Positions 1 through 6,933 of a stretch of 7,002 nucleotides of DNA are shown here, one piece after another. Both the position numbers and the translations under genes were made by a program. Under the pieces are notes generated by a model that did no database searches, was not told the DNA's origin, and saw nothing but the letters and a program-made list of their open reading frames with translations. This DNA is from Clostridiales bacterium (lineage in GTDB: Bacteria > Bacillota > Clostridia > Tissierellales > Sedimentibacteraceae), in NCBI GenBank assembly GCA_003497505.1, contig DNNV01000295.1:945-7946 (forward strand), read 5' to 3'. Each line of letters opens with the position of its first letter. Positions within the stretch are counted from its first letter, which is position 1.

Positions 1-1156
1 ATTCGGACGTGATGATATCAGTATGGACGTTGAATATGACGAAGATTTTGTAAAAAGGCTGTCTTCCGTTGCGGGAGAAATGAATATTTCCGCGGGCACA
101 TTGGGGGAAAAAAATAAGCGTCTGGATCATGGTACCATGATTCCACTTTACTATGTAAATAATTATTATAGTGAATACAAAGCTGTTCGTATTTCAATAT
201 CAGGATTATCTTTTGCGGAGCATTACCGATTTGGGAAGTGCATACAGAAAATAGCAGAGGAAATTGATAAAAAAGTTGTATTTATTGCAAGTGGTGATTT
301 GTCACATATGCTCAAGGATGAAGGCCCTTACGGATACAGAGAGGAAGGAGCAGTTTTTGACAGAGAGCTGACCGCTGCCATAAGCAATGGAAATTTTCTT
401 AAGCTGTTGAATTTTGATGAAGAATTCTGTGAGGTAGCAGGAGAGTGCGGCATGCGTTCATTTATAATTTTGGCTGGAGCATTGAATGGCAGGGATGTAG
501 ATTCTAGGTTGCTGTCCTACGAAGGTCCATTTGGTGTGGGATATGCTGTAGCCGAATTTACAATAAAAGGACATAATGAAGAAAGAAATTTTGATGAAAT
601 ATATTTAAGAGATGAAGAAGAAAGAGTCAAGGGATTGAAAAAAGAAGAGGATATCTATGTGCGCCTTGCCAGAAGAGCATTGGAAAGCTATGTCATCAGG
701 CATAAAAAGATTAAGAAATCTGATGATTTGGATAATGAGCTGTTGGATAACAGAGCGGGTGTATTTGTATCTCTCCAGCTGGATGGAAGACTTAGAGGAT
801 GCATAGGAACAATAGATCCCGTATACTCATGCATAGCTGATGAAATTATACAAAATGCAATAAGTGCAGGTATGGAGGACCCGAGATTTTACCCTGTAAG
901 AGAGGATGAGCTGCCTCGTATGATTTACAGCGTGGATGTTCTCGGAGTACCCGAGCCTATTGAATCTATGGATGAACTGGAGCCGCTGAGATATGGAGTT
1001 ATCGTTGCGAAGGGCTCTAAAAGAGGGCTGCTTCTGCCGGATTTAGAGGGTATTAATACCCCGGAAGAACAGGTGTCAATAGCTCTTAAGAAGGCGGGGA
1101 TTTCTCCATCAGATAACTACAGTATTGAAAGATTTGAGATAATCAGGCACAAATGA
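1..1156 (+). CDS. Memo-like/AMMECR1 fusion protein of the AmmeMemoRadiSam group, 5' truncated by window edge
   Basis: The reading frame is open to the window edge: codons before the first ATG (position 23) read FGRDDIS, which continues into the family sequence, so that ATG is internal and the true start lies upstream. Numbering from that ATG, residues 1 to about 182 are a class III extradiol dioxygenase-like (LigB/Memo) domain, with DHGTMIPL (35-42), ASGDLSH (89-95) and ECGMRS (141-146); the His and Cys match the conserved pocket positions of Memo proteins. An acidic/basic linker (about 183-208) leads to an AMMECR1 domain with the hallmark LRGCIGT (257-263), DPRF (286-289) and a GLLLPDLEG stretch (335-343). 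Probably 80-90 N-terminal residues are missing, including the first pocket His. The usual third partner, a radical SAM protein (AmrS), is not downstream and could be upstream. The biochemical role of the family is not established. No clear terminator follows. Family assignment is secure; function is not. Confidence 0.9.
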   Translation, partial: FGRDDISMDVEYDEDFVKRLSSVAGEMNISAGTLGEKNKRLDHGTMIPLYYVNNYYSEYKAVRISISGLSFAEHYRFGKCIQKIAEEIDKKVVFIASGDLSHMLKDEGPYGYREEGAVFDRELTAAISNGNFLKLLNFDEEFCEVAGECGMRSFIILAGALNGRDVDSRLLSYEGPFGVGYAVAEFTIKGHNEERNFDEIYLRDEEERVKGLKKEEDIYVRLARRALESYVIRHKKIKKSDDLDNELLDNRAGVFVSLQLDGRLRGCIGTIDPVYSCIADEIIQNAISAGMEDPRFYPVREDELPRMIYSVDVLGVPEPIESMDELEPLRYGVIVAKGSKRGLLLPDLEGINTPEEQVSIALKKAGISPSDNYSIERFEIIRHK

Positions 1157-1209
1157 GTTATGAAAGAAATCTCTGATATTCCATATGCTATTAATTTGCG
1201 TGTATTATT

Positions 1210-1239
1210 TTGTTTAAAAAGGAACAAATGGGGTATAAT
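1210..1239 (+). promoter_or_regulatory. Probable sigma-A promoter of the SDR gene
   Basis: A perfect TATAAT (-10) lies at 1234-1239 with TTGTTT (-35-like, three of six matches) at 1210-1215, spacer 18 bases. Transcription would start near 1246, giving a leader of about 29 bases that carries the AGGAGG ribosome binding site at 1265-1270. Position and composition fit well; the weak -35 keeps the confidence moderate. Confidence 0.55.
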
Positions 1240-1274
1240 TTTTCTAAACAATTGCAGCTTTAGTAGGAGGTTTT

Positions 1275-2042
1275 ATGAGATTAAAAGGTAAAACAGCAGT
1301 TATAACCGGTGCGAGCTCCGGAATGGGCAGAGAAATGGCTTATTATTTTGCGAGAGAAGGAGCCAATGTTTTGGCTGTTGCAAGACGTGCGGAAAGATTA
1401 AACCAGTTGGTAGATGATACTAAGGATTTTGAAGGAAAAGTAGTTGCATATGCAGCTGACGTTACCGATAAAGAAAAAGTTGAAGGTATGATTGATGAGG
1501 CTGTTAGGCAGTTCGGAAAGCTTGATATTCTGGTTAACAATGCAGGAATAATGGATGATATGAGCGGCATCGGCGATGTAAGCGATGAGATGTATGAAAA
1601 GGTATTTGATGTAAATGTTAAATCTGTATTGCTTGCCACAAGAAAAGCTGTTAAGTACTTTGAAGAATCGGGTAGCGGTAATATAATAAATGTTGCATCC
1701 ATAGGAGGACTTCACGGAGGAATTGCAGGGGCTACATATACTGCTAGCAAGCACGCTGTTGTGGGACTTACCAAAAATACCGGATTTATGTATGCGAAGA
1801 AAAATATCAGATGCAATGCCATATGCCCGGGAGGAATTGCAACAGAAATCGGAAACAGTGAATTTATGAAGAATATTAACCAGCAGGGGGCTGCTCTGAC
1901 AGGAGCGGGTCTTGTTCTTAATCCGAGATACGGACAACCGGGCGAAATTGCTGCGGTAGCGGTATTTTTAGCAAGCGACGAATCGGCTTTTGTGAACGGT
2001 CAGTGCATACAGGTTGATGGAGGCTGGACTGCATACATGTAG
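1275..2042 (+). CDS. Classical short-chain dehydrogenase/reductase (SDR family oxidoreductase)
   Basis: A complete 255-residue protein, the usual length for classical SDRs. It has every family landmark: cofactor-binding TGASSGMG (11-18), the NNAG motif (88-91), structural/catalytic Asn114 in DVNVKS, catalytic Ser142, Tyr155 and Lys159 (YTASK), the PGG motif (185-187) and the C-terminal VDGG (247-250). Arg37-Arg38 at the end of the second strand, with no Asp there, suggests NADP(H) rather than NAD(H); this is an inference. It should be a soluble cytoplasmic, probably tetrameric, NAD(P)-dependent alcohol/ketone oxidoreductase. The substrate cannot be read from sequence: FabG-like 3-oxoacyl reductases, sugar and hydroxysteroid dehydrogenases all share these motifs. 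The ATG follows AGGAGG (1265-1270) by four bases, a short but workable spacing. It appears monocistronic, with its own promoter before it and a hairpin 72 bases after its stop. Confidence 0.93.
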   Translation: MRLKGKTAVITGASSGMGREMAYYFAREGANVLAVARRAERLNQLVDDTKDFEGKVVAYAADVTDKEKVEGMIDEAVRQFGKLDILVNNAGIMDDMSGIGDVSDEMYEKVFDVNVKSVLLATRKAVKYFEESGSGNIINVASIGGLHGGIAGATYTASKHAVVGLTKNTGFMYAKKNIRCNAICPGGIATEIGNSEFMKNINQQGAALTGAGLVLNPRYGQPGEIAAVAVFLASDESAFVNGQCIQVDGGWTAYM

Positions 2043-2113
2043 TCGTTGGTGTGAAGAGTAGCATAAAAGGTGTAACAAGATAAATTTGATTTATTAAATA
2101 GACTCTGTTAATA

Positions 2114-2141
2114 TAAAGAGCAGCCTAATGGCTGCTCTTTA
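2114..2141 (+). terminator. Hairpin terminator after the SDR gene
   Basis: A perfect 12-bp inverted repeat (left arm 2114-2125, right arm 2130-2141) with a TAAT loop. The GC core AGAGCAGCC pairs with GGCTGCTCT. Only three T residues follow the core on the + strand (2138-2140), so it is a weak intrinsic terminator by the textbook rule. It separates the SDR gene from the ABC operon and has a T-rich tail on the minus strand as well, so it could act in both directions. Confidence 0.6.
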
Positions 2142-2202
2142 GGTTGCTCAAAAAACCAGATCGAAGAAACTCTATTTTTTAAGATTAAATTAAGCTTGGG
2201 AG

Positions 2203-2211
2203 TGGTATTAT
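2203..2211 (+). promoter_or_regulatory. Possible extended -10 promoter of the ABC exporter operon
   Basis: TGGTATTAT fits the extended -10 form TGnTATAAT with one mismatch. No good -35 is present (GATTAA at 2183-2188 is weak), which extended -10 promoters tolerate. The start would be near 2218, leaving a leader of about 75 bases before the TTG codon. A perfect TATAAT at 2270-2275 was considered but would start transcription inside the ribosome binding site. The call is tentative. Confidence 0.4.
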
Positions 2212-2292
2212 ATAACACTGTGCATTAATAAAAACGATCCTATTGAATTGGTTTACGGGATCTGGAAAATATAATGGTGAAGGAGTGAAAAC

Positions 2293-4017
2293 TTGAAAAA
2301 ATTATTGCCTTTTATGAAGAAATACATGAAATATGCTGTGCTGTGTCCCATAATGATGATATTGGAAGTGATGGCGGATATAATTATACCATATCTCATG
2401 GCCCTTATTGTTGATGTTGGTATTGCGGGAAGAGATGTGGGCTATGTTGTAAAAATGGGAATTATTATGATTTTCGCCGCACTTTTCGGGATGGTTATGG
2501 GAATTATAAGCTCTCATTACGGTGCGACAGCAGGCTATGGATTTGCAGCGGAAATAAGAAAAGAAACGTTTAAAAAGGTGCAGAGCTTTTCGTTTGCCAA
2601 TCTGGACAAATTCTCCGTGTCATCGCTTATTACCCGACTGACCAACGACTGCAACACCTTAGGGCAGGTGGCGATGATGAGTCTGCGCATGGCGGTGCGT
2701 GCGCCGTTCATGATGATTTTTGCACTGATTATGGCTCTCAGAATAAATGCTCCTTTGGCCTCGGTATTTATGGTTACAATTCCGCTGACAGTGGCATTGA
2801 TTGCACTGATACTTACGAAGGCGAGACCGCTTTTCATAAAAATGCAGTCACGTGTGGACAGAGTAAATGCGGTGATTCAGGAAAACCTAGTAGGAATTAG
2901 GGTTGTCAAATCATTTAACAGACAAAAGTATGAAGAGATGAAATTTAAGGAAAGAAATGATTCCTTAAGAGATACTGCTCTTAAAGCAATATCCATAATA
3001 ATTTTCTTTATGCCGATTTTGACGCTCATAACTTATGCAACAATAATAGCGGTGCTGTGGTTTGGCGGAAAGCAGATAGTTGCCGGAACAATGGGAAGCG
3101 GAGAGCTGTTGTCATTCATTACATACATTACTCAGATACTGATGTCCCTGATGATGCTCACATTCTTTTTCATGCAGTTTTTGAGAGGGTCTGCTTCTGC
3201 GGCAAGAATTGCTGAGGTGCTTGATACAGAAACTGAAATCGTAGAAATCGACAATCCTGTTATGAGCGTTAAGGATGGTTCTATATCCTTTAGGGATGTG
3301 AGCTTTTCATATCCTTTAAGCTCGGAAAAAGCTCTTAAAAATATAAATTTTGAAATAGCCACGGGAGAAACTATAGGTATTATCGGCTCAACAGGCTCAT
3401 CAAAGTCAACACTTATTCAAATGATTCCGAGGCTTTTCGATGTGACGGATGGAAGTGTTGCAGTTGGCGGAATTGACGTGAAGAATTACCACCTTGAGAC
3501 ATTGAGAGATAAGGTTGCATTTGTTCTTCAGAAAAATGTCCTATTTACAGGAACAATCCGAGAAAACATGAAGTGGGGAAATGAAAATGCAACGGATGAA
3601 CAGATTATCAATGCCCTCAGGCAGTCACAGGCATGGGAATTTGTATCTTCATACGACGATGGACTGGACCACAAGGTAGAACAGGGCGGAGACAATTTTT
3701 CCGGAGGGCAGAAGCAGAGGCTGACTATTGCCAGAGCGCTTATTAAATCACCTAAAATTCTTATACTTGATGATTCCACAAGTGCGGTGGATATGACTAC
3801 GGATGCTAAAATACAGCGTGCATTCAAGTCTGAATTAAGTGATATAACAGTAATTATAATTGCGCAGAGAATTTCCTCCATACAGCATGCTGACAGAATA
3901 ATTGTAATGAACGAAGGGGAGATTGAATCAACAGGAAGCCATGAAGAATTAATAGTTAATTCTCCAATATACAGAGAAATTTACGAATCTCAGCAGAAAG
4001 GAGTGGTAGGACAATGA
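2293..4017 (+). CDS. ABC exporter half-transporter with degenerate ATP site (heterodimer subunit 1, TM287/LmrC/BmrC-like)
   Basis: A 574-residue fused membrane/ATPase subunit. The membrane domain (residues 1 to about 300) has six predicted helices (about 14-40, 52-74, 131-150, 154-175, 232-257, 270-297); the ATPase domain covers about 328-570. Visible motifs: A-loop Tyr340, Walker A GSTGSSKST (365-373, a Ser where Gly is usual), Q-loop Gln413 in VLQKN, signature FSGGQ (469-473), Walker B ILILDD (489-494), D-loop SAVD, and Gln525 where the H-loop His normally is. Asp494 replaces the catalytic Glu, so this subunit's own Walker site should hydrolyse ATP poorly, as known for one half of heterodimeric exporters; its normal signature motif would complete the partner's active site. 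Translation starts at TTG, with AAGGAG (2280-2285) seven bases upstream and an in-frame stop at 2278-2280 excluding an earlier start. The stop overlaps the next gene by ATGA. Exported substrate is unknown; drug, lipid or peptide are possible. Confidence 0.93.
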   Translation: MKKLLPFMKKYMKYAVLCPIMMILEVMADIIIPYLMALIVDVGIAGRDVGYVVKMGIIMIFAALFGMVMGIISSHYGATAGYGFAAEIRKETFKKVQSFSFANLDKFSVSSLITRLTNDCNTLGQVAMMSLRMAVRAPFMMIFALIMALRINAPLASVFMVTIPLTVALIALILTKARPLFIKMQSRVDRVNAVIQENLVGIRVVKSFNRQKYEEMKFKERNDSLRDTALKAISIIIFFMPILTLITYATIIAVLWFGGKQIVAGTMGSGELLSFITYITQILMSLMMLTFFFMQFLRGSASAARIAEVLDTETEIVEIDNPVMSVKDGSISFRDVSFSYPLSSEKALKNINFEIATGETIGIIGSTGSSKSTLIQMIPRLFDVTDGSVAVGGIDVKNYHLETLRDKVAFVLQKNVLFTGTIRENMKWGNENATDEQIINALRQSQAWEFVSSYDDGLDHKVEQGGDNFSGGQKQRLTIARALIKSPKILILDDSTSAVDMTTDAKIQRAFKSELSDITVIIIAQRISSIQHADRIIVMNEGEIESTGSHEELIVNSPIYREIYESQQKGVVGQ

Positions 4018-5870
4018 TGAAGGGTATGAAGGAGCAGAGAAACACGGGAAAAGGTCCGAGACAGCTTAGACCCGAAAATGCGAAAAAAACACTTATAAGA
4101 TTGTTCAGCTACTTCAAATTTAACAAAATGCTGTTTTTTGGAGGAATATTTTTCATAGTTTTAGGCTCTGCTGCGGAAATAGGCATAAATGGAATGCTCA
4201 GCCCCGTAATAGATACACTGGTCGGTAATTATGACAAGGGCAGGTTTATAACATATATAGCTATAATGGTTTTAATGGTTGCGGTAATTGCTGTTTCTCA
4301 ATATGCGGGTAATCTGTTTATGGCGCGTCTTGCTCAGAAAACAGTGCATAAAATTCGTGAGGAAATGTTTGAGCACATGGAGAAGCTGCCTGTTTCATAT
4401 TTCGACAGCCATACTCACGGGGAGCTCATGTCAACATTTACAAACGACGTTGATATGCTGAACCAGTCTCTGGAGCAGAGCGTATCACAGGTTTTGATAT
4501 CAGTGGTTACTGTGGTTGGTACATTTGCTATGATGTTATTTTTAAGTCCGCTTATGACATTGGTTGTTGCAGTAATGCTTGGGCTGATGCTGCTTGTGGC
4601 GAAAAATATAGGTCAGAAATCCTCATCAAATTTCCGTATTCAGCAGGCTGCAATGGGAGAAATGAACGGATATATTGAAGAAATGATGTCAGGTCAGAAG
4701 GTTGTAAAGGTGTTCAATTATGAGGACAGGGCAATTGAAAGCTTCAATGAAAGAAACGAAGAAATGAGAAAGGCAAGCACCCGCGCATCAACGTATGGTG
4801 TAATGATTATGCCAATTATGGGCAATCTGTCATATGTTAAATATGCGATTGTATCAATGCTGGGAGCGTATCTTGTCATGCTTAACAAATTCAGTATAGG
4901 AAATCTGGCGTCATTTTTACAGTATACAAGGACTGTATCACGTCCAATCACTCAGGTTTCAAACCAGCTTAACACACTGTTTGCTGCATTGGCAGGAGCG
5001 GAACGAATTTTCAGAGTGCTGGATGAAAGCATAGAAACGGATGAAGGTGATGTTGTGCTTGCATCAGAATGCGAAGGCAAGAACAATCTGTGCTGGAAGC
5101 TTCCTAAGGAAGATGGAGGCGTTGAGCTCGTTTCTCTCAAAGGAAATATACAGTTCAAGGATGTGGATTTCGGCTATGTATCAGGAGCAAAGGTGCTGAA
5201 AAAAATAAATCTTTACGCAAAGCCGGGACAGAAGATAGCATTCGTAGGTTCCACAGGTGCCGGAAAAACCACCATAACCAACCTTATAAACCGTTTTTAT
5301 GAAATAAATGACGGGGAGATTTTATACGACGGAATTGATATAAGAAGAATAAATAAATTTGATTTAAGAAGCACCATGTCCATAGTTTTGCAGGATGTAC
5401 ATCTGTTTGAGGGAACTGTTGCAGACAACATAAGATACGGAAGGCTTGATGCCTCTGATGAAGAGGTTGTTGCAGCTGCCAAGCTGGCAAATGCTCACTA
5501 CTTTATAAAGCATCTGCCACAGGGATATGACACAATGCTTACGGCAGACGGGCAAAACCTGTCACAGGGAGAGAGGCAACTTCTTTCAATTGCAAGAGCG
5601 GCTATTGCCGATCCAGCCATATTGATACTTGACGAAGCGACATCCTCTGTTGACACAAGAACCGAAAAGCTCATATCCGAGGGCATGGATAAGCTCATGA
5701 ACGGCAGAACAACATTTGTAATAGCCCACAGGCTGTCAACGGTGCGTGATTCAAATGCCATAATGGTTCTCGAAAGCGGGGAAATCATAGAGCGAGGAGA
5801 CCACGACGACCTTATGAAGCAAAAGGGACGCTACTATCAGCTTAATATGGGAGTGGCTGAATTAGAATAA
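4014..5870 (+). CDS. ABC exporter half-transporter with canonical ATP site (heterodimer subunit 2, TM288/LmrD/BmrD-like)
   Basis: A 618-residue partner of the preceding subunit. A basic N-terminal tail (1-37) precedes six predicted helices (roughly 38-58, 79-104, 158-178, 179-197, 261-289, 295-325), then the ATPase domain (about 378-615). Motifs: A-loop Tyr388, Walker A GSTGAGKTT (412-420), Q-loop Gln460, signature LSQGE (516-520), Walker B ILILDE (536-541) with catalytic Glu541, D-loop SSVD (544-547) and H-loop His572. Walker A, Walker B and His are all intact while the signature departs from LSGGQ, the exact complement of subunit 1; together they give one active and one degenerate site. A 30-odd-residue insertion (about 344-377, with Cys353 and Cys360) joins the membrane and ATPase domains. 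The start ATG overlaps the upstream stop (ATGA, 4014-4017), implying coupled translation; AAAGGAG is at 3997-4003. A second ATG at 4017 is an alternative start. The transported substrate is unknown. Confidence 0.93.
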   Translation: MMKGMKEQRNTGKGPRQLRPENAKKTLIRLFSYFKFNKMLFFGGIFFIVLGSAAEIGINGMLSPVIDTLVGNYDKGRFITYIAIMVLMVAVIAVSQYAGNLFMARLAQKTVHKIREEMFEHMEKLPVSYFDSHTHGELMSTFTNDVDMLNQSLEQSVSQVLISVVTVVGTFAMMLFLSPLMTLVVAVMLGLMLLVAKNIGQKSSSNFRIQQAAMGEMNGYIEEMMSGQKVVKVFNYEDRAIESFNERNEEMRKASTRASTYGVMIMPIMGNLSYVKYAIVSMLGAYLVMLNKFSIGNLASFLQYTRTVSRPITQVSNQLNTLFAALAGAERIFRVLDESIETDEGDVVLASECEGKNNLCWKLPKEDGGVELVSLKGNIQFKDVDFGYVSGAKVLKKINLYAKPGQKIAFVGSTGAGKTTITNLINRFYEINDGEILYDGIDIRRINKFDLRSTMSIVLQDVHLFEGTVADNIRYGRLDASDEEVVAAAKLANAHYFIKHLPQGYDTMLTADGQNLSQGERQLLSIARAAIADPAILILDEATSSVDTRTEKLISEGMDKLMNGRTTFVIAHRLSTVRDSNAIMVLESGEIIERGDHDDLMKQKGRYYQLNMGVAELE

Positions 5871-5875
5871 ATACA

Positions 5876-5917
5876 AAGGAGATAATATCAAAGGATATTG
5901 TCTCCTTATTATTTTCT
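5876..5917 (+). terminator. Rho-independent terminator of the ABC exporter operon
   Basis: A 14-bp stem (5876-5889 with 5894-5907, one G-T wobble) encloses an AAAG loop. It is followed by ATTATTTTCT, a T-rich tract. It begins five bases after the stop codon of the second ABC gene, so it ends the two-gene operon and makes the following small gene a separate unit or one reached by read-through. Confidence 0.88.
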
Positions 5918-5985
5918 GTATACATGTTTAATCTGAAAAAATCAAGGGAATAATATTAAAAAATAAATTTATAGTGAGGTGTAGT

Positions 5986-6231
5986 ATGTATTCAATAATG
6001 GCTGTAAAGGTGGAGGAACGTGTTGCAAAGGCTCCAGAACTGCAGGAAATACTGACCGGGCACGGATGCATAATAAAAACAAGAGTAGGACTTCACGAAA
6101 CAGATGCTGAAAAATGCTCAATGAACGGAATAATCATACTTCATCTGTATGGCGAAAAGGAAGAATTTCAGAAGCTATATGATGAAATAGCGGCACTTGA
6201 CGGTATAACACCAAGGTTTATCGAATTTTAA
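5986..6231 (+). CDS. Small ACT-like/TM1266-type putative regulator, 81 residues
   Basis: Starting at ATG 5986 gives 81 residues beginning MYSIMAVKVEER. This start is preferred over the in-frame GTG at 5974, because GAGG (5976-5979) sits six bases ahead of the ATG and would fall inside the longer version. The pattern is beta-alpha-beta-beta-alpha-beta: strand YSIMAVKVE, helix VAKAPELQEILTGHG, strands IIKTRVGLHE and GIIILHLYG, helix EEFQKLYDEIAAL, then the strand ending FIEF. That order and length, and the GLHE...CSMNGIIIL region, resemble the ferredoxin-fold family of TM1266 (annotated as an iron-only hydrogenase system regulator, NikR C-domain-like). There is no DNA-binding domain, so action through another protein or a small ligand is inference. 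No hydrogenase gene is in the window. A weak TAATAT at 5951-5956 may serve as its -10. The gene itself is likely real; the family assignment is moderate. Confidence 0.72.
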   Translation: MYSIMAVKVEERVAKAPELQEILTGHGCIIKTRVGLHETDAEKCSMNGIIILHLYGEKEEFQKLYDEIAALDGITPRFIEF

Positions 6232-6368
6232 ATGCTATGTTCAAAAAAATGGGCTATGGGGGAGGTTCTATTTTGGCAATCAGATAATTATTGTAAGACA
6301 TGTGGCAGAGCAAAATAGGGATCAGAGTGTTTGTTCAATAAATTATTAAAATTAGTCATATACCTGCA

Positions 6369-6399
6369 TTGACAAATATATATTAATTATAAGGAATAT
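6369..6399 (+). promoter_or_regulatory. Possible promoter of the membrane protein gene
   Basis: A perfect TTGACA (-35) is at 6369-6374, in an AT-rich stretch 54 bases before the ATG. No -10 of good quality sits at 16-18 bases. The nearest candidates are AGGAAT (6392-6397) and GAATAT (6394-6399, spacer 19), each only three of six matches. Listed because of the perfect -35 and its position. Confidence 0.3.
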
Positions 6400-6427
6400 A
6401 TTTTATGTTTAGTATGGAGGAGTGGCT

Positions 6428-6874
6428 ATGAAGAGGTTTAAAAAAAAGTTGGACATAAGGATTCCAAAGCCTTTGAACTTAAGCAGAGACGGGATGAAAA
6501 CCGAAATTTTAACAATAGGCTTATTCGTTTTTATAATAATAACTACATTTTGGCTCATTGATATGGTTTTTGGTTTGATGAGCGAGGAAATGAAGTTTAC
6601 TGAGGTTAAAAGCGCTCTGCTTTTAATAAGGGATTATGTTGTGTGGTTTGCATTGGGGGCATTCTATATAATGTCCGCAAAAAAGAAAAAATTTAATTAT
6701 GAGTCTGTGGTGGCTTTCACGGCGTTCGGATCTATTTATACAGCTGTGAAGCTTTATATGACGGATTTAGGTGCCGTATGGCTTTTTGCCGTTGAATGGC
6801 TCGTAATTACAATAGCCATTTATAACATGGTCAAAATTTCATTTTCGCATTTTGCAAAACCTTTGACGGAGTAG
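6428..6874 (+). CDS. Hypothetical four-helix membrane protein, 148 residues
   Basis: I do not recognise the family. ATG 6428 is chosen over the in-frame GTG 6422, because the ribosome binding site GGAGGAG (6416-6422) runs into that GTG and lies at proper distance from the ATG. The N-terminal 24 residues are strongly basic (KRFKKK, then RIPK) with no cleavable signal peptide visible. Four hydrophobic segments follow, at about 26-50, 66-84, 92-111 and 115-138. The KKKK loop (85-88) between helices 2 and 3 and the basic N-terminus predict both ends in the cytoplasm by the positive-inside rule. Charged or polar residues within helices (Asp45, Glu123) could be functional. Size and four-helix form recall PsiE-like small membrane proteins, but I see no motif that supports this. 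It is followed by a terminator and probably forms its own transcript. Coding is well supported; function is unknown. Confidence 0.82.
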   Translation: MKRFKKKLDIRIPKPLNLSRDGMKTEILTIGLFVFIIITTFWLIDMVFGLMSEEMKFTEVKSALLLIRDYVVWFALGAFYIMSAKKKKFNYESVVAFTAFGSIYTAVKLYMTDLGAVWLFAVEWLVITIAIYNMVKISFSHFAKPLTE

Positions 6875-6891
6875 CAAGTAGTTAAAATAAA

Positions 6892-6933
6892 GGGCCGTTG
6901 CACTAAGAAAATAGTATAACGGCTCATTTTATT
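6892..6933 (+). terminator. Rho-independent terminator after the membrane protein gene
   Basis: GGGCCGTT (6892-6899) pairs with AACGGCTC (6918-6925), including one G-T wobble. The stem continues after a small mismatch with CTA/TAG (6903-6905 with 6912-6914) around an AGAAAA loop. ATTTTATT follows directly. It starts 17 bases after the stop codon. The remaining bases to 7002 are AT-rich and I see no gene in them. Confidence 0.8.

Noticed and set aside
1160..1291. A 43-codon + strand open frame starting MKEISDIPYAINLRV between the first two genes.
   Set aside because: It has no convincing ribosome binding site, spans the likely SDR promoter and runs into the SDR coding region in another frame. 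Its composition is typical of chance.
1343..1937. Two long minus-strand open frames inside the SDR gene (119 and 179 codons).
   Set aside because: They lie opposite a gene with every SDR motif intact, have low-complexity Ser/Ile-rich translations and show no recognisable domain. They are antisense shadows.
2086..2114. TTGATT-N17-TAATAT, a promoter-like pair before the hairpin at 2114-2141.
   Set aside because: It would start transcription inside the hairpin, and the -10 is only four of six matches. More likely an AT-rich coincidence.
2156..2265. CCAGATC (2156-2162) and GATCTGG (2259-2265), a distant inverted repeat.
   Set aside because: Seven matching bases about 100 apart are expected by chance in a region this size, and no structure or second copy supports it.
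2270..2275. A perfect TATAAT just before the first ABC gene.
   Set aside because: With TTGGTT (2248-2253) it would place the transcript start at about 2282, within the AAGGAG ribosome binding site, so the resulting mRNA would lack its binding site.
6258..6287. A GGGGGAGG followed by TTG and four codons to a stop, a possible leader peptide or broken gene start.
   Set aside because: The frame closes at once and nothing downstream in any frame resembles a protein family, so neither a leader peptide nor a pseudogene can be supported.
6232..6318. A 28-codon in-frame open stretch directly after the stop of the 81-residue gene, containing a CKTCGR zinc-ribbon-like string.
   Set aside because: There is no ribosome binding site close to its ATG, a run of this length without a stop is expected often by chance, and a single CxxC is not enough to call a zinc site.
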